NCBI RefSeq assembly: GCF_003671715.1
Contig: NZ_RAIF01000006.1
Coordinates: forward strand, 93,234 to 157,233
DNA length: 64,000 bases
From: Streptomyces sp. E2N166
GTDB lineage: Bacteria; Actinomycetota; Actinomycetes; Streptomycetales; Streptomycetaceae
Direction of reading: 5' to 3'
Below the pieces are notes generated by a model. It was not told the DNA's origin. It did not search any database and saw only the letters and a list, made by a program, of their open reading frames with translations. The position numbers and the translations under genes were made by a program. Positions 17,001 to 25,749 of this stretch are shown here, one piece after another (positions within the stretch are counted from its first letter, which is position 1; each line of letters opens with the position of its first letter).

Positions 17001-17984
17001 ATGTCGGATGACACGCCAGGACGAGACCTCCCAGCCGGCTTCGGGTTCCGGCCGTATCGGGGCGACGAGGATCACGGCCCCATGGCCGCGGTGCGGCTGG
17101 GATGTGTCGAACGGGACCGGGTCGACGCCCGTTCGGTTGTGGAGGGGCTCCCGACAGCGGCCGAGATCGCCGAGGCCTCTGCCAAGCTGGACGAGCCGTC
17201 CACGAACCAGGTCCTGGTGGTGCGCGACGGGAGCGTCGTCGGCTACGCGACGATCCGGTGGTGGCAGGAGCGGGACGATACGTGGCTCTACCTGCACCGC
17301 GGCTACCTCTTGCCCGAGCATCGCCACCAGGGCATCGGCTCAGCCATGCTGAGCTGGGCCGAAGAGCGGATCCGCCAGCTCGTCGAAGAACATGGAACGG
17401 CGCGGACGGCAGCGATCGGCGCGAACGCCATGGCCTCCGAGCAGGACGCCACGGCGCTTCTGCTCGCAGCCAGCTACCGACGTGTCTTCAGCCTGGTCGA
17501 GCTGGAGCTGGGCGATCTGCAGCAGCTGCCCGAGCCGGCCAGCGAACTCCCGGCCGGGATACGGACGGGGCCGATCGGGACCAACCACTACCGTGCGGCC
17601 TGGAGGACGGTCGTCGATTCGTATGCGGACACCGGTTTCACTCAGAGATGGTCCTTCCAGAACTTTGTCGACACCGCCGACCCGGCATGCTGGAGGGCTG
17701 CCTGGAGGGGGCAGGACATGCTCGGCGTGGCCCTCTGCTCCATCCGCCGTCACGGCCACACCGTGGGCGAGGTCGAAGAGCTGAGTGTCCGAACGGACCA
17801 GCGAGGCCTCGGAATCGGCCGGATCCTGCTGCTGGACGGGCTGCGAAGCCTTCGCGAGCAGGGAGCAACGACTGCCAGGCTGTCCACGGGCATGGCAAAT
17901 CCGCACCGGTCCTACGATCTTTACGAGAGCGTGGGGTTCCGGAGGCAGAACGAGTACGTCCGTTACCGCAAGCCGCTCGCCTGA
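17001..17984 (+). CDS. Tandem GNAT acetyltransferase (mycothiol-synthase-like architecture)
   Basis: 327 residues with two GNAT domains. The first covers about 15-165, with its acetyl-CoA loop in LLPEHRHQGIGSAMLSWAEE. The second covers about 180-325, with LSVRTDQRGLGIGRILLLDG and the C-terminal RSYDLYESVGFRRQNEYVRY. Only the second loop has the strong Q/RxxGxG/A pattern plus the NPHRSYDLYESVGF asparagine-tyrosine pair. Tandem GNATs in actinomycetes include mycothiol synthase, but most, like this one, have unknown amine substrates. The start ATG 17001 is plausible though its ribosome-binding site is weak. IS debris on both sides marks it as an isolated survivor. Confidence 0.8.
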   Translation: MSDDTPGRDLPAGFGFRPYRGDEDHGPMAAVRLGCVERDRVDARSVVEGLPTAAEIAEASAKLDEPSTNQVLVVRDGSVVGYATIRWWQERDDTWLYLHRGYLLPEHRHQGIGSAMLSWAEERIRQLVEEHGTARTAAIGANAMASEQDATALLLAASYRRVFSLVELELGDLQQLPEPASELPAGIRTGPIGTNHYRAAWRTVVDSYADTGFTQRWSFQNFVDTADPACWRAAWRGQDMLGVALCSIRRHGHTVGEVEELSVRTDQRGLGIGRILLLDGLRSLREQGATTARLSTGMANPHRSYDLYESVGFRRQNEYVRYRKPLA

Positions 17985-18027
17985 TCGACCAGTCATTGGG
18001 CTGTCCGGTCGGTCCACAGAATTTGAC

Positions 18028-18290
18028 AATTCCTCGCCGTCGCTTCATCGAGGTGTACGACGCCGACGCCTACCTCGACGACGCAGCCGCCATGGACGAC
18101 GACGTGCTCCACACCGTTCTTCGGCGCCGCGCGGGCGGCGAGTCCGTCGAACAGATCCAGCCCGACCTGATCATCCCCACCGGCCAGCGCGAGGGACAGA
18201 CCCCCTCCGTCGCCAGCCTCTACCGGGCGCTCGCCGAACACGCGAAGCGCGAGGCGTACCCCGAAGCCGTCGAGGCCGCGCCGCGACAAC
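18028..18290 (+). pseudogene. Resolvase-like HTH fragment
   Basis: The coding-like frame RRRFIEVYDADAYLDDAAAM, then DDDVLHTVLRRRAGGESVEQ and SVASLYRALAEHAKREAYPE has no start of its own. The part GGESVEQI...SVASLYRAL resembles the C-terminal helix-turn-helix of serine recombinases, with an insertion. The frame runs off into arginine-rich sequence after about 18290. Identification is tentative; it may instead belong to another mobile-element protein. Confidence 0.35.
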
Positions 18291-18527
18291 CTGGCGATGC
18301 GCACCGAGCGCACCGTCTGGGCCGCCCGCCGCACCCGATTCCCCACAAGCCCGACCGCCCTTCGGGCAGCCCGGCACAGAAGGTCCCGCCAACCTGATGG
18401 CGCAGGTCAAAGGCCGGCGTCACCGGTGGTGTTCGCGGCGCACACGGGCGAAGTCAGTGGTGCGGGCCGGGCCGGGCCGTGTTCGGCGAGGCGCCGGGTT
18501 CACTCGTCGTCGCCGTTGTCATCGTGG

Positions 18528-18790
18528 TCAAGGTCGACCGGTCCCGGATCGCGCAGCGGGCGCAAAAGCGCCGGCGGCCAGGAGGGAGGCGTTGAAACTG
18601 TAGCGGCCGAGCACCTTGGGCTCACGGTGCTTGAGCGGGCAGAGTCGGTCCGCCCTCGTCACGGATTTCGAGGCCCTCGATGCGGAGCTGAGTGACGGCG
18701 GCATCGACGGAGCGTCGTCAAGAGCACCACCGCATTCAAATGTGGCCCCGTGAGCCTCAACTGATCGTCCGTCCCGTACCGGTACGCATC
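18528..18790 (-). pseudogene. Tn3-family transposase C-terminal remnant, copy A
   Basis: In successive frames the strand encodes LRLTGPHLNAVVL, VDAAVTQLRIEGLEIRDE and CPLKHREPKVLGRYSFNASL. Together these are the last 80 residues of a Tn3-type TnpA, broken by at least two frameshifts. A closely similar tail stands at 23140-23290 on the opposite strand. Confidence 0.65.
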
Positions 18791-18957
18791 TCGGTGAGGT
18801 CCATCTGAGCACCTGACACGGCGACTTTGGTCGCCCTGTAGGCAGGTGTCAGGCGCAACGGTGTGCGGAGGAGGCATAGACATGCCAAGGGAGAGCAAGC
18901 ATCATGATCCTTGATCAAGATTTTCGTGCCTGCCCGACACCTCCCATGAGGAGCATG

Positions 18958-19401
18958 ATGTCTTCGCACACGTCCCGCAGCAAGCCCCGCGCCCTTGCCG
19001 CCTTGGGCGCCCTGGCAGCCGTACTCGCCTGCGGTGTCGCCGTTTCCCCTTCCGCGAGCGCGGCCGGTGTTCACCCGACCTGCAACACCACCAAGGCCGT
19101 CTCCATCACCTCGGGCCACTCCGTCACGGTGCCCGCTTATGGCAGCTCCAAGAGCCTGACCTGCAAACTGGTACTCAACCAGACCACGGAGAACCCAGCC
19201 GTGAAGGCGTTGCAGCGGAGCCTGAAGAGTTGCGAGGGCTACTCCTACCTGGGCGTCGATGGTTTCTACGGCCCGCAGACGTTCCTCGCCGTTGAGGCCC
19301 TCCAGGGCAAGTACAGCCTCTTCCAGGACGGCATCTACGGCCCGAACACCCGCGACAGCATGAAGCACTACAGTTCGACGCTGGGCTGCGCCCGCCTCTG
19401 A
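18958..19401 (+). CDS. Secreted peptidoglycan-binding-domain protein
   Basis: About 147 residues. A Sec signal peptide (positive residues, then ALAALGALAAVLACGVAV, with an ASA-type cleavage region near SASAAGV) precedes a 45-residue beta-rich segment. A PG_binding_1-like domain follows: NPAVKALQRSLKSC, LGVDGFYGPQTFLAVEALQG, and DGIYGPNTRDSMKHY. Four mature-part cysteines may pair outside the cell. It should bind wall peptidoglycan; no catalytic domain is fused. ATG 18958 has GAGGAG just upstream. ATG 18955 would be too close to that site and ATG 18904 adds an unlikely leader. Confidence 0.8.
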   Translation: MSSHTSRSKPRALAALGALAAVLACGVAVSPSASAAGVHPTCNTTKAVSITSGHSVTVPAYGSSKSLTCKLVLNQTTENPAVKALQRSLKSCEGYSYLGVDGFYGPQTFLAVEALQGKYSLFQDGIYGPNTRDSMKHYSSTLGCARL

Positions 19402-19730
19402 GACCGCGATTCAGCGCCTGACGGCTCTGGCCTTCCCTCGCGGCTAGCCGGCTCGGCCGGACGACGGGGCAGTACGGGGACAGCGCGGCGAGGACGACAC
19501 TCCGGGAGTGTCGTCGAGTCCCGCACCGTCTCCCCCGCGTCGTCCAGCCCAGGTGCCCGCGTTTTCCCCGTTCAACCGCTCTGTCAGGCCACACGGCGCG
19601 ATGCCCCCGCCGATGCCGTCCTCGGCGGCGAGCGCAGCGGGCGATGCCTGCGGGACGAGACCGCGCCCAAGCTCCCCGGACGGGCAGGTCTCCACCCGCT
19701 CCTCGACTGAGGGCCCTGACATGCCCAAAG
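19402..19730. other. Intergenic stretch without recognisable gene
   Basis: About 330 bases between two convergent genes. Frames on either strand are compositionally biased and show no family motif. No hairpin with a T-tract and no RNA gene is evident. Confidence 0.4.
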
Positions 19731-20219
19731 CTACAAAAGTTCCTTACGCATCAACGTGCACATCGTTTCGTAGCGGCGCAGCGACCCATCCGGGGCTTGC
19801 TCGTGCCACGAGTCAGGCCGGCGGTCGTAAGCGACATAGCCCAGCCGTTCGTACAGCGCCCGAGCCCGGGGGTTGTTCTCCTCCACGCCGAGTTCGGCTT
19901 GCCGCAGACCACGGTTCATGATCCGAAGCTCTAATGTTTCGACAAGGAAGGTGCCGATCCCGCACGATTGCAATGCCGGATGGACAGCCAACTGCCACAA
20001 AGTGCCAACACCCTCCTTGACTCGGTAGTCGACGCCACCCTTCGCAACGGGAATGTCCGTTGCAGAGCAGACCGCAAGATAGTCGACCTCGCCGAGCCGG
20101 GCACGCTCCAACTGCGTCGCGACGCTGGCCAAGTGGAGTCTGGACCCCGACCACCCGCACGACGCGAGGTCCGCATGTACGAAGACGCGTGCTGACAGCT
20201 TCACCACAACGCTGGTCAT
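19731..20219 (-). CDS. GNAT-family N-acetyltransferase
   Basis: 162 residues of one GNAT domain. The acetyl-CoA-binding segment is LWQLAVHPALQSCGIGTFLV (Q/RxxGxG), followed by helix ETLELRIMNRGLRQAELGVE and the closing motif NNPRARALYERLGYVAY. The C-terminus has a WHE pair and TMCTLMRKELL. It is typical of single-domain acetyltransferases of unknown substrate. I chose ATG 20219 (MTSVVVKLSARVFVHADL); the frame extends further but without similarity. It is downstream of IS5-like debris that lies on the other strand. Confidence 0.8.
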   Translation of the reverse strand: MTSVVVKLSARVFVHADLASCGWSGSRLHLASVATQLERARLGEVDYLAVCSATDIPVAKGGVDYRVKEGVGTLWQLAVHPALQSCGIGTFLVETLELRIMNRGLRQAELGVEENNPRARALYERLGYVAYDRRPDSWHEQAPDGSLRRYETMCTLMRKELL

Positions 20220-20327
20220 CCTCACCACCTCCGACCAGCCAGCGTCCATTCCCACCACACGGGACGCAACGCCATTTCACATCCACGCTCCTGGCAAGCC
20301 GCGACCCCGGCCCACTGGCATGCGTGG

Positions 20328-20590
20328 TGATGGTCGAGCGCTTGGTGCCGGACGAGTTGTGGGAGCTGTTCCAGCGGGTGGTGCCATCTCCGGCGCCAAT
20401 CTTCACGACGGCCAGGCACTCCGAGCCGCTCGTACGGGGCATCCCGCCGATTCGCTCCCGCCGCGGGCCCCGTCGACGCCTCCCCGCCAAACTGCACGCG
20501 GACAAGGGATACGACTACGACCGCCCGCGCCGATGGCCTCATCTGCTACCGCAGACTCGCCAAATGAGACGAACTCTTCGTCGTGCACCG
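20328..20590 (+). pseudogene. IS5-family transposase with internal deletion
   Basis: The frame MVERLVPDELWELFQRVVPS is the N-terminus of an IS5-type transposase. It is joined to the middle and late parts EPLVRGIPPIRSRRGPRRRL and LHADKGYDYDRPRRW. The intervening 100 or so residues with the first catalytic aspartate are missing, with the other frame reading SGANLHDGQAL at the join. An inactive deletion derivative. Confidence 0.6.
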
Positions 20591-20774
20591 CAGCGGCGAC
20601 ACCGGGTCACCCAGCTCGTCGGGCTCGACCAACGCGCACAGAGCCGGCCGCAGCCCTGGATCAAGGTCCGCTGCCCTCTTCCAGCCACCACCAGGACAAC
20701 GAACGAGGAGGAGACGGTCCCCGACAGCCCGGATGGCTCACGACCATCGCACCGGCCCAGCGGCCCGATGTGCG
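20591..20774. other. Unassigned DNA between IS remnant and TetR gene
   Basis: No frame in these 184 bases has recognisable similarity. It probably contains the outer end of the IS5 remnant. Confidence 0.3.
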
Positions 20775-21386
20775 TCACCGGCATGCCGGATGGTCCTCGC
20801 GGGACGGTTGCGGCCGGAGGGACGGCAAGATCAGGTGCCACCAGTCGGTCAGGCGGTCGTTGAGGACGGTCGTACCCTCAAGGGCCTCGGTGAGAGTGCA
20901 CAGGCCGAAGAACGCAGGCACGAGAGCGCGGGCCGCGCGGGCGGGGCGGACGTGCTCGCTGACCTGTCCTGCCAGCCGGGCCTGCGCGAGCAGTCGCGTG
21001 GCGGCGGCGGTCCACAACGCGAAGGGGTGGGGTACGGGAGCTCTGATGACGGTGCGCTCGGCCCACAGACGGGCACCGGCACGCGTCACGGGATCCCGGG
21101 TGAGGGCGTGCGCAATGTCGTAGCTGAGGGCAACGAGCCGTTCGAGCGGGGGAAGCGTCTCGTCTCCGTATCGTGCAGCGAGCTGAGACCAGGTGGCGAA
21201 CCGGTCCTCGACGACGGCGACGGCGATCCCCTCCTTGCCGGTGTAGTGGAAGTACACCGCACCGCTGGTCCGGCCCGACCTCGCGCTTATGTCATTGACG
21301 CTGGTGGCCGCGTATCCCTGCTCAGCGAACAGTTGAGCGGCCGCTTCAAGCAGTGATCTGCGGGTTGCCTTCGCCCGTTCCTGCAA
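20775..21386 (-). CDS. TetR-family regulator of the gamma-butyrolactone-receptor (ArpA/ScbR) type
   Basis: 203 residues. The N-terminal TetR helix-turn-helix is TRRSLLEAAAQLFAEQGYAA, then SVNDISARSGRTSGAVYFHY, followed by TGKEGIAVAVVEDRFATW. This matches receptors for butyrolactone-like autoregulators, as do the ligand-domain segments RAGARLWAERTVI, PFALWTAAATRLLAQARLAG and PAFFGLCTLTEALEG. Such proteins repress secondary-metabolite or autoregulator genes until the ligand binds. No AfsA-type synthase is nearby, so it could be an orphan pseudo-receptor. It is divergent from the HAD phosphatase at 21780, with a long 393-base gap that holds an inverted repeat. Confidence 0.85.
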   Translation of the reverse strand: MQERAKATRRSLLEAAAQLFAEQGYAATSVNDISARSGRTSGAVYFHYTGKEGIAVAVVEDRFATWSQLAARYGDETLPPLERLVALSYDIAHALTRDPVTRAGARLWAERTVIRAPVPHPFALWTAAATRLLAQARLAGQVSEHVRPARAARALVPAFFGLCTLTEALEGTTVLNDRLTDWWHLILPSLRPQPSREDHPACR

Positions 21387-21695
21387 TGTTCCGTCCGCCC
21401 TCGCTCTGTTTTCACACCACCCAAGAATTTAGTGCGCCAGCGTACGCCTGGCGTTCAGACAGGGCACTTTCGTGCACTGATTACACAGTTCTTTCGAATG
21501 CGAACGCCTGCGAGTGGTATCGGAAGCAAAGCACTCCAGGGCCCCGCACTGTCCGGCATGCGCGGCAACCGACGTGCCCGGACACGGGGTTGAAGGTCTC
21601 GGCGGCCGCGTAGCAGATGTCGCCGCCGCACAGCCATACGCCTGTTTCCGGCGCACGCCTAGTCACCGAAAAGGGTTATTGCCCGATTTGCCTGG

Positions 21696-21728
21696 ACGGA
21701 AATAACGTAGCGGTCGCTATCTTTCCGT
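21696..21728. promoter_or_regulatory. Inverted repeat, candidate operator upstream of the HAD gene
   Basis: ACGGAAA at 21696-21702 is mirrored by TTTCCGT at 21722-21728. Between them lies the smaller palindrome TAGCGGTCGCTA (21708-21719). A further ACGGAAAT direct copy stands at about 21740. The site is 50-85 bases upstream of the GTG at 21780 and could bind the divergent TetR protein. Inference only. Confidence 0.45.
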
Positions 21729-21779
21729 TTCCTCCGGATACGGAAATGCGACATACACGCGAAGGTATGGGAGACCCCA

Positions 21780-22496
21780 GTGACCCGCTCGGACCACGAT
21801 CTGCTCGACTGGTCGCCCGAAGCCGTCGTCTTCGACTGTGACGGCACCCTGATGGACAGCGAACGCCACTGGCAGGAGGCTCGCAGCCAGGCGTTCCGGG
21901 AGCACGGACTCCAGCCACCGCCCGGGTTTGCCGAGCAGGCCCTAGGCCTGCACTACGAGGACTGCGGCCGACTCATGGCGCAGTCCGTGCAAAAACCCGA
22001 ACTGACCGAGGATCTGACAGCCGCGCTTCTCGACCACTTCCTGGCACTCGTCACCGACGAACCACGGACGATGCCAGGTGCGGTCCGGATCGTACGGCTG
22101 CTCTCCGGCCGCCTGCCGCTGGCGGTGGCCAGCAACTGCCCGAGGGTCGTGGTCGAAGGCAGCCTGGTACGGGCCGGGCTGCTCGAGCACTTCGAGCACC
22201 TGGTCGTACCCGACACCGGGGACCGCGTGCGCCCCAAGCCGCACCCCGATGTGTACGCCGTGGCGGCCCGGCTCTGCGGTGTCCTCCCGCACCGGGCGCT
22301 GGCGGTGGAGGACTCCCTGACCGGTGTGGAAGCGGCCCGACGGGCCGGCCTGCGGGTCCTGGGCGTCGGCCCACGGCCGAACGGCGACGGTACCGTCCGG
22401 GCCGACAGGTGGCTGCCGACGCTGGACGCTCCCGAACTGCTGGCCTGGGCGGACACGCTCGGCAGCCGACGGGAACGCAAAGGCCGTGACAGCTGA
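21780..22496 (+). CDS. HAD-superfamily phosphatase (subfamily IA)
   Basis: 238 residues. Motif I is Asp19-Cys-Asp21 in VVFDCDGTLMDSE, motif II Ser118 in AVASNCP, motif III Lys153 in RPKPHPD, and motif IV Glu177-Asp178 in ALAVEDSLTGVEAARRAG. The helical cap between motif I and motif II fits a small-metabolite phosphatase such as phosphoglycolate- or sugar-phosphate-type enzymes. A similar HAD phosphatase (MmfP) acts in butenolide/furan autoregulator synthesis. The divergent receptor-type TetR makes that comparison worth noting, but no synthase is present. The start is GTG 21780, with GAAGG about 15 bases upstream. Confidence 0.85.
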   Translation: MTRSDHDLLDWSPEAVVFDCDGTLMDSERHWQEARSQAFREHGLQPPPGFAEQALGLHYEDCGRLMAQSVQKPELTEDLTAALLDHFLALVTDEPRTMPGAVRIVRLLSGRLPLAVASNCPRVVVEGSLVRAGLLEHFEHLVVPDTGDRVRPKPHPDVYAVAARLCGVLPHRALAVEDSLTGVEAARRAGLRVLGVGPRPNGDGTVRADRWLPTLDAPELLAWADTLGSRRERKGRDS

Positions 22497-22559
22497 CTGA
22501 GGTCCGGCAACGCCGAGCGCTCGCGCTCCCCGGTGGTCACCGGCGGCGGCACATCGGGG

Positions 22560-22854
22560 CGGCGGGAGCACACCGCTCCTGCACCGCAGAGGATGGCAGT
22601 TGTCACCGAAGTGCGGCACGATCGACCCCGCGACCGGCACCTGCACCGCTTGGGCCGCCGGCACCAACTCCGGCACCTCCTGCGCGGCCCCGTCATCGGG
22701 GGCGGCCAGGGCCTCGGCAGCTCCACCCGAGCGATCACCCGGCGTTCCAACACCGCTTCTGCTGAGCCGAGTTCAGCCAGGATCCGGCCCGCCTCCGCCT
22801 GAAGCCACTCCACCCGCACCCGGGCGGCGGCCTCCCGCTCCTCCCGCAACCCCA
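22560..22854 (-). pseudogene. Coiled-coil accessory protein fragment, probably IS-linked
   Basis: Starts MGLREEREAAARVRVEWLQA and continues EAGRILAELGSAEAVLERRV, a heptad-rich helix. In a second frame it carries on PELVPAAQAVQVPVAGSIVP. From memory this resembles a coiled-coil/winged-helix protein often found with actinobacterial transposons. Frameshift and loss of the C-terminal half make it non-functional. The start has no clear ribosome-binding site. Confidence 0.45.
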
Positions 22855-23139
22855 TCGCCGACGCCACCGGCCACCTCCACATCGTCGAGGACGACTGACC
22901 GCCCGAACCATGCCCGACCAGCGCACTACTACAGCTTGGCCCGCATGGTGGCGTCGCCAAGCCCCGGCACCGCGGCGTCGAGCACCTGGTCGACGCGATC
23001 TCCAGGGCGGTCCGCAGGGCTATACAGGCTCCGCGGTTACGGCCGGCGGTCGTGGTGCCGGTGAGGTCGCCGGCGAGCAAGAGGTCAGCCGTCGGCAGGA
23101 GGTTTCAACTGAGGTCGTCGGAGAGACGGGTGCGGAGGG

Positions 23140-23290
23140 GCGGGGGACGTGCTCCCCGCTCAAGCACCGGAAGCTGAATCTGCTCGGCCGCTACAGCTTC
23201 ACCGCCCAGGTCCCGGCCTCCGGCGCCCTGCGTCCGCTGCGAGACCCGGACGCGCTGGAGCTGGACGTGGACGGCGGTGGCCAGGAGTGA
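23140..23290 (+). pseudogene. Tn3-family transposase C-terminal remnant, copy B
   Basis: The frame CSPLKHRKLNLLGRYSFTAQ continues to ALRPLRDPDALELDVDG and a stop at 23288. It is the C-terminus of a Tn3-type TnpA and resembles copy A at 18528. Upstream sequence has lost similarity. Confidence 0.65.
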
Positions 23291-23353
23291 GCACCAAAGC
23301 CCGAACGAGGTGCTGTTCAGCCTTCGCCGTCACCGGGATGCCAAGGCGTGGTG

Positions 23354-24061
23354 TCAGAGGGTGGCCTGCGGGTGTGCGGGGCTGAGGTAGTGGACGGTGC
23401 TCTGGACGGAGTGTTCGCTGAGGAGGTCCTGCAGTTCGTCGGCGGCGGTGGTCAGGAGATGCCCGTCGCGGTTGGCGTGGAGGGTTTCGACAACGAAGGC
23501 GACGTGGGTGGAGTTCTCGGTGACGCGGGTGCGGTGGGCGTCGCGGTGGTTCCAGTGCCGCGTGAGGACGTCAGTGGTGTCGGTGTAGATGATCTCACCG
23601 GTCTTGGGGTTCTCAACGGTGTCGGGTTCGCCGAGCGGGGTGAACGTCTCGGTGCCCTCGGCGTAGCGGATCTCGACGTCACCGGTGACGTGGTCGAGGT
23701 CGAAGGCGCCGGCGGGCAGGCCGTGACGGACAGAGACGGCGTTGTAGGAGTCGACGGCCGGGTTGATCCGGGGCAGCGTTCCCTTCTTCGCCAGGCGGCG
23801 GCCGAGGGCGTCGACGCTGGGCCGGACGCGGCGGGGGTTGGTGCCGAAGGAGCGGTAGGCGGTGTGCCATGCCTCGATGCGCGGGTCGCTCTCGTCGGCG
23901 GGGGTCCAGGCGCCGGTGGCGAGGTCCTGTTCCAGGATCTCCACAGCGGCGGCTGTGCGGGGCCAGGGCTCACGGCCGTGCAGGCCGGTGGCGGTGACGA
24001 CGGCGATCAGGGTGTCGGGGAAGGCCTCGGCGACGGCGGGGCTGATGCGGAAGGCGGTCAT
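23354..24061 (-). CDS. B3/B4 (tRNA-editing-like) domain protein
   Basis: 235 residues. The segments PRIEAWHTAYRSFGTNPRRV, PSVDALGRRLAKKGTLPRIN and NAVSVRHGLPAGAFDLDHV match the B3/B4 domain of phenylalanyl-tRNA synthetase beta subunit, found alone in bacteria. The synthetase domain edits mischarged tRNA. Stand-alone versions may deacylate tRNA or bind amino-acid derivatives, and their true role is unclear. It is the last gene of a minus-strand series with the PaiB-like protein and EamA exporter (44- and 39-base gaps), so it is probably co-transcribed with them. Confidence 0.8.
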   Translation of the reverse strand: MTAFRISPAVAEAFPDTLIAVVTATGLHGREPWPRTAAAVEILEQDLATGAWTPADESDPRIEAWHTAYRSFGTNPRRVRPSVDALGRRLAKKGTLPRINPAVDSYNAVSVRHGLPAGAFDLDHVTGDVEIRYAEGTETFTPLGEPDTVENPKTGEIIYTDTTDVLTRHWNHRDAHRTRVTENSTHVAFVVETLHANRDGHLLTTAADELQDLLSEHSVQSTVHYLSPAHPQATL

Positions 24062-24105
24062 CGTGAGAGCAATTCCATTCCGGGAGCGGGCTGGGGTGAG
24101 GGTGG

Positions 24106-24753
24106 TCAGGACTTCCAGGTGCCGACGCGGTCCAGGCGGCGCAGCTGCTGGGCCGCGGTGGGCGCGTCCAGCGCGGTGCCGCGTTCGGTGAGCCGGCGGG
24201 CGGTGTCAGTGCGCTGCTCGACGGGCTTGTGGTCGTCGTACTTGAATTTGGCGCGGACCTCGGCGACGGCTAGGCGCAGGCCGCGGATGCCGGGCAGCAT
24301 CCGCCCGTAGGGAGGCTGGTCGGGATCGACGGGGGCGTGGTCGCCGTCGGGCTGGAAGTGGGCCAGCTGGCGGCGCAGCAGTTCGGCCTTGTCCTCGGGT
24401 TCGTCGACGATGGTGGCCTGGCAGGTGAACTGGACTGCGGCGTAGTAGCTGGTGGGGACGCCGTCGGTGGGCGGGATGCCGGGCTTGGCCCGCCAGGGTC
24501 CGGGGATGAAGGCGTAGTCGCTGGTGACGGTGAAGGTGACGTTCGGGTCGGCCTCGATCGTCTTCCAGACGGGGTTGGGGCGGGCGAGATGGATCAGCAG
24601 GACTGTGCCGTCGACGGTGAAGTGGGTGGGCACGACGACCGGGGCCTGGTCGGGCAAGCCGTTGACGCTGAGGATGCCGAAGTCGTGGCCGTCCGCGATC
24701 CAGGTCTGCCATTCGGCGTCGTCCAGGGCGGCGTCCCAGGGCTGGATGAACAT
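24106..24753 (-). CDS. PaiB-like FMN-binding split-barrel protein
   Basis: 215 residues starting MFIQPWDAALDDAEWQTWIA. The FMN-binding split barrel shows VVVPTHFTVDGTVLLIHLAR, NPVWKTIEADPNVTFTVTSD and GVPTSYYAAVQFTCQATIVD. The C-terminal helix runs LPGIRGLRLAVAEVRAKFKY. This is the PaiB family, named from Bacillus for repression of sporulation and protease genes. In actinomycetes it is more likely an FMN-dependent oxidoreductase or a flavin-binding regulator. The start has AGGAGC eight bases upstream. It sits between the EamA transporter and the B3/B4 protein. Confidence 0.8.
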   Translation of the reverse strand: MFIQPWDAALDDAEWQTWIADGHDFGILSVNGLPDQAPVVVPTHFTVDGTVLLIHLARPNPVWKTIEADPNVTFTVTSDYAFIPGPWRAKPGIPPTDGVPTSYYAAVQFTCQATIVDEPEDKAELLRRQLAHFQPDGDHAPVDPDQPPYGRMLPGIRGLRLAVAEVRAKFKYDDHKPVEQRTDTARRLTERGTALDAPTAAQQLRRLDRVGTWKS

Positions 24754-24792
24754 GCCGAGCTCCTTCCGTACAGGGTGGTACAGGGTGGTGGT

Positions 24793-25629
24793 TCAGGTGA
24801 GGGCGAGGAGGCCGACGGCGACGGCGGCGGAGCCCAGGCCGATCAGCTGGCCGCGGTGGATGCGTTCGGCCAGGACGCCGCGGGCGAGCAGGACGGTGCC
24901 GGCCGGGTACAGGGCGGTGATCACGGCAACGACGGCCAGGTCGCCGCTGCGGGCGGCGAGCAGGAACAGCAGGTTGGCCACCGAGTCCAGCACACCGGCC
25001 GCCGCCGAGATCGCGTAGGCGGGATTCTCCGGGCCCAGGCGCCGGAACATCACGCCGGCGGCGGCCAGGGTGACGGCGGAGGAGACGGCGCGGCCGACGA
25101 TCAGCGGGCCCACGCCGCTGTCGGAGGGCGCCTGGTGCAGGAAGACCAGTTGCAGGGCGATGGCGGTGCCGGCGCCGAAGGCCAGCAGCAGCGCGGTGCG
25201 CGAGGGGCGTGCCGACTTCGTGCCGTGCCCGGCGCTGACCAGGACCACCGCCGCCAGTGCCAGCGGCAGGCCGATCAGCCCGGCCAGGCCCAGGTGCTCG
25301 CCCTGCACCAGCCCGACGCCGACCGGCAGCATCGCCGAAATGAGCGCGGTGATCGGGGACAGCACGTTCATCGGGCCGATCGCGAGCGTGCGGTAGAGCA
25401 GGGCGAAAGCGGCGGCCGACGCCACGCCGGAGGCCGCGCCCCAGGCGAGGGTGGCGGGGGTGAACGAGGCGCCGAGAAAGGGCCACAGCAGCAGCTCGAC
25501 GGTGAGCGAGGCCGGGGCGGCGATCATCACGGTCCGCAGGACGTGGGCTTTGCGGGCGCCGAGGCCGCCGAGGAAGTCGGCGCAGCCGTAGGCCAGGGAG
25601 CTGCCCAGGGCCAGCAGGAGAGCGATCAC
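24793..25629 (-). CDS. EamA/DMT-superfamily exporter
   Basis: About 278 residues with ten predicted membrane helices and two EamA repeats. Examples are LLLALGSSLAYGCADFLGGL, AFALLYRTLAIGPMNVLSPI in the first repeat, and NLLFLLAARSGDLAVVAVIT in the second. Such drug/metabolite transporters export amino acids or small metabolites. I favour GTG 25629 (VIALLLALGSSLAYG) because the frame upstream adds no helix and the divergent promoter would leave a short or absent leader. The neighbours suggest the exported compound is an amino acid or flavin-related metabolite. This is inference. Confidence 0.8.
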   Translation of the reverse strand: MIALLLALGSSLAYGCADFLGGLGARKAHVLRTVMIAAPASLTVELLLWPFLGASFTPATLAWGAASGVASAAAFALLYRTLAIGPMNVLSPITALISAMLPVGVGLVQGEHLGLAGLIGLPLALAAVVLVSAGHGTKSARPSRTALLLAFGAGTAIALQLVFLHQAPSDSGVGPLIVGRAVSSAVTLAAAGVMFRRLGPENPAYAISAAAGVLDSVANLLFLLAARSGDLAVVAVITALYPAGTVLLARGVLAERIHRGQLIGLGSAAVAVGLLALT

Positions 25630-25749
25630 GGTACGTATATCCCTTACTATCAATGGAACGACTGCACCGTACAACGCACCGACCGCATATCGTCAACCGA
25701 ACGACCACGCGGTGCAGCACACCGACCTGCTGCTGGAGGGACGAAACCG

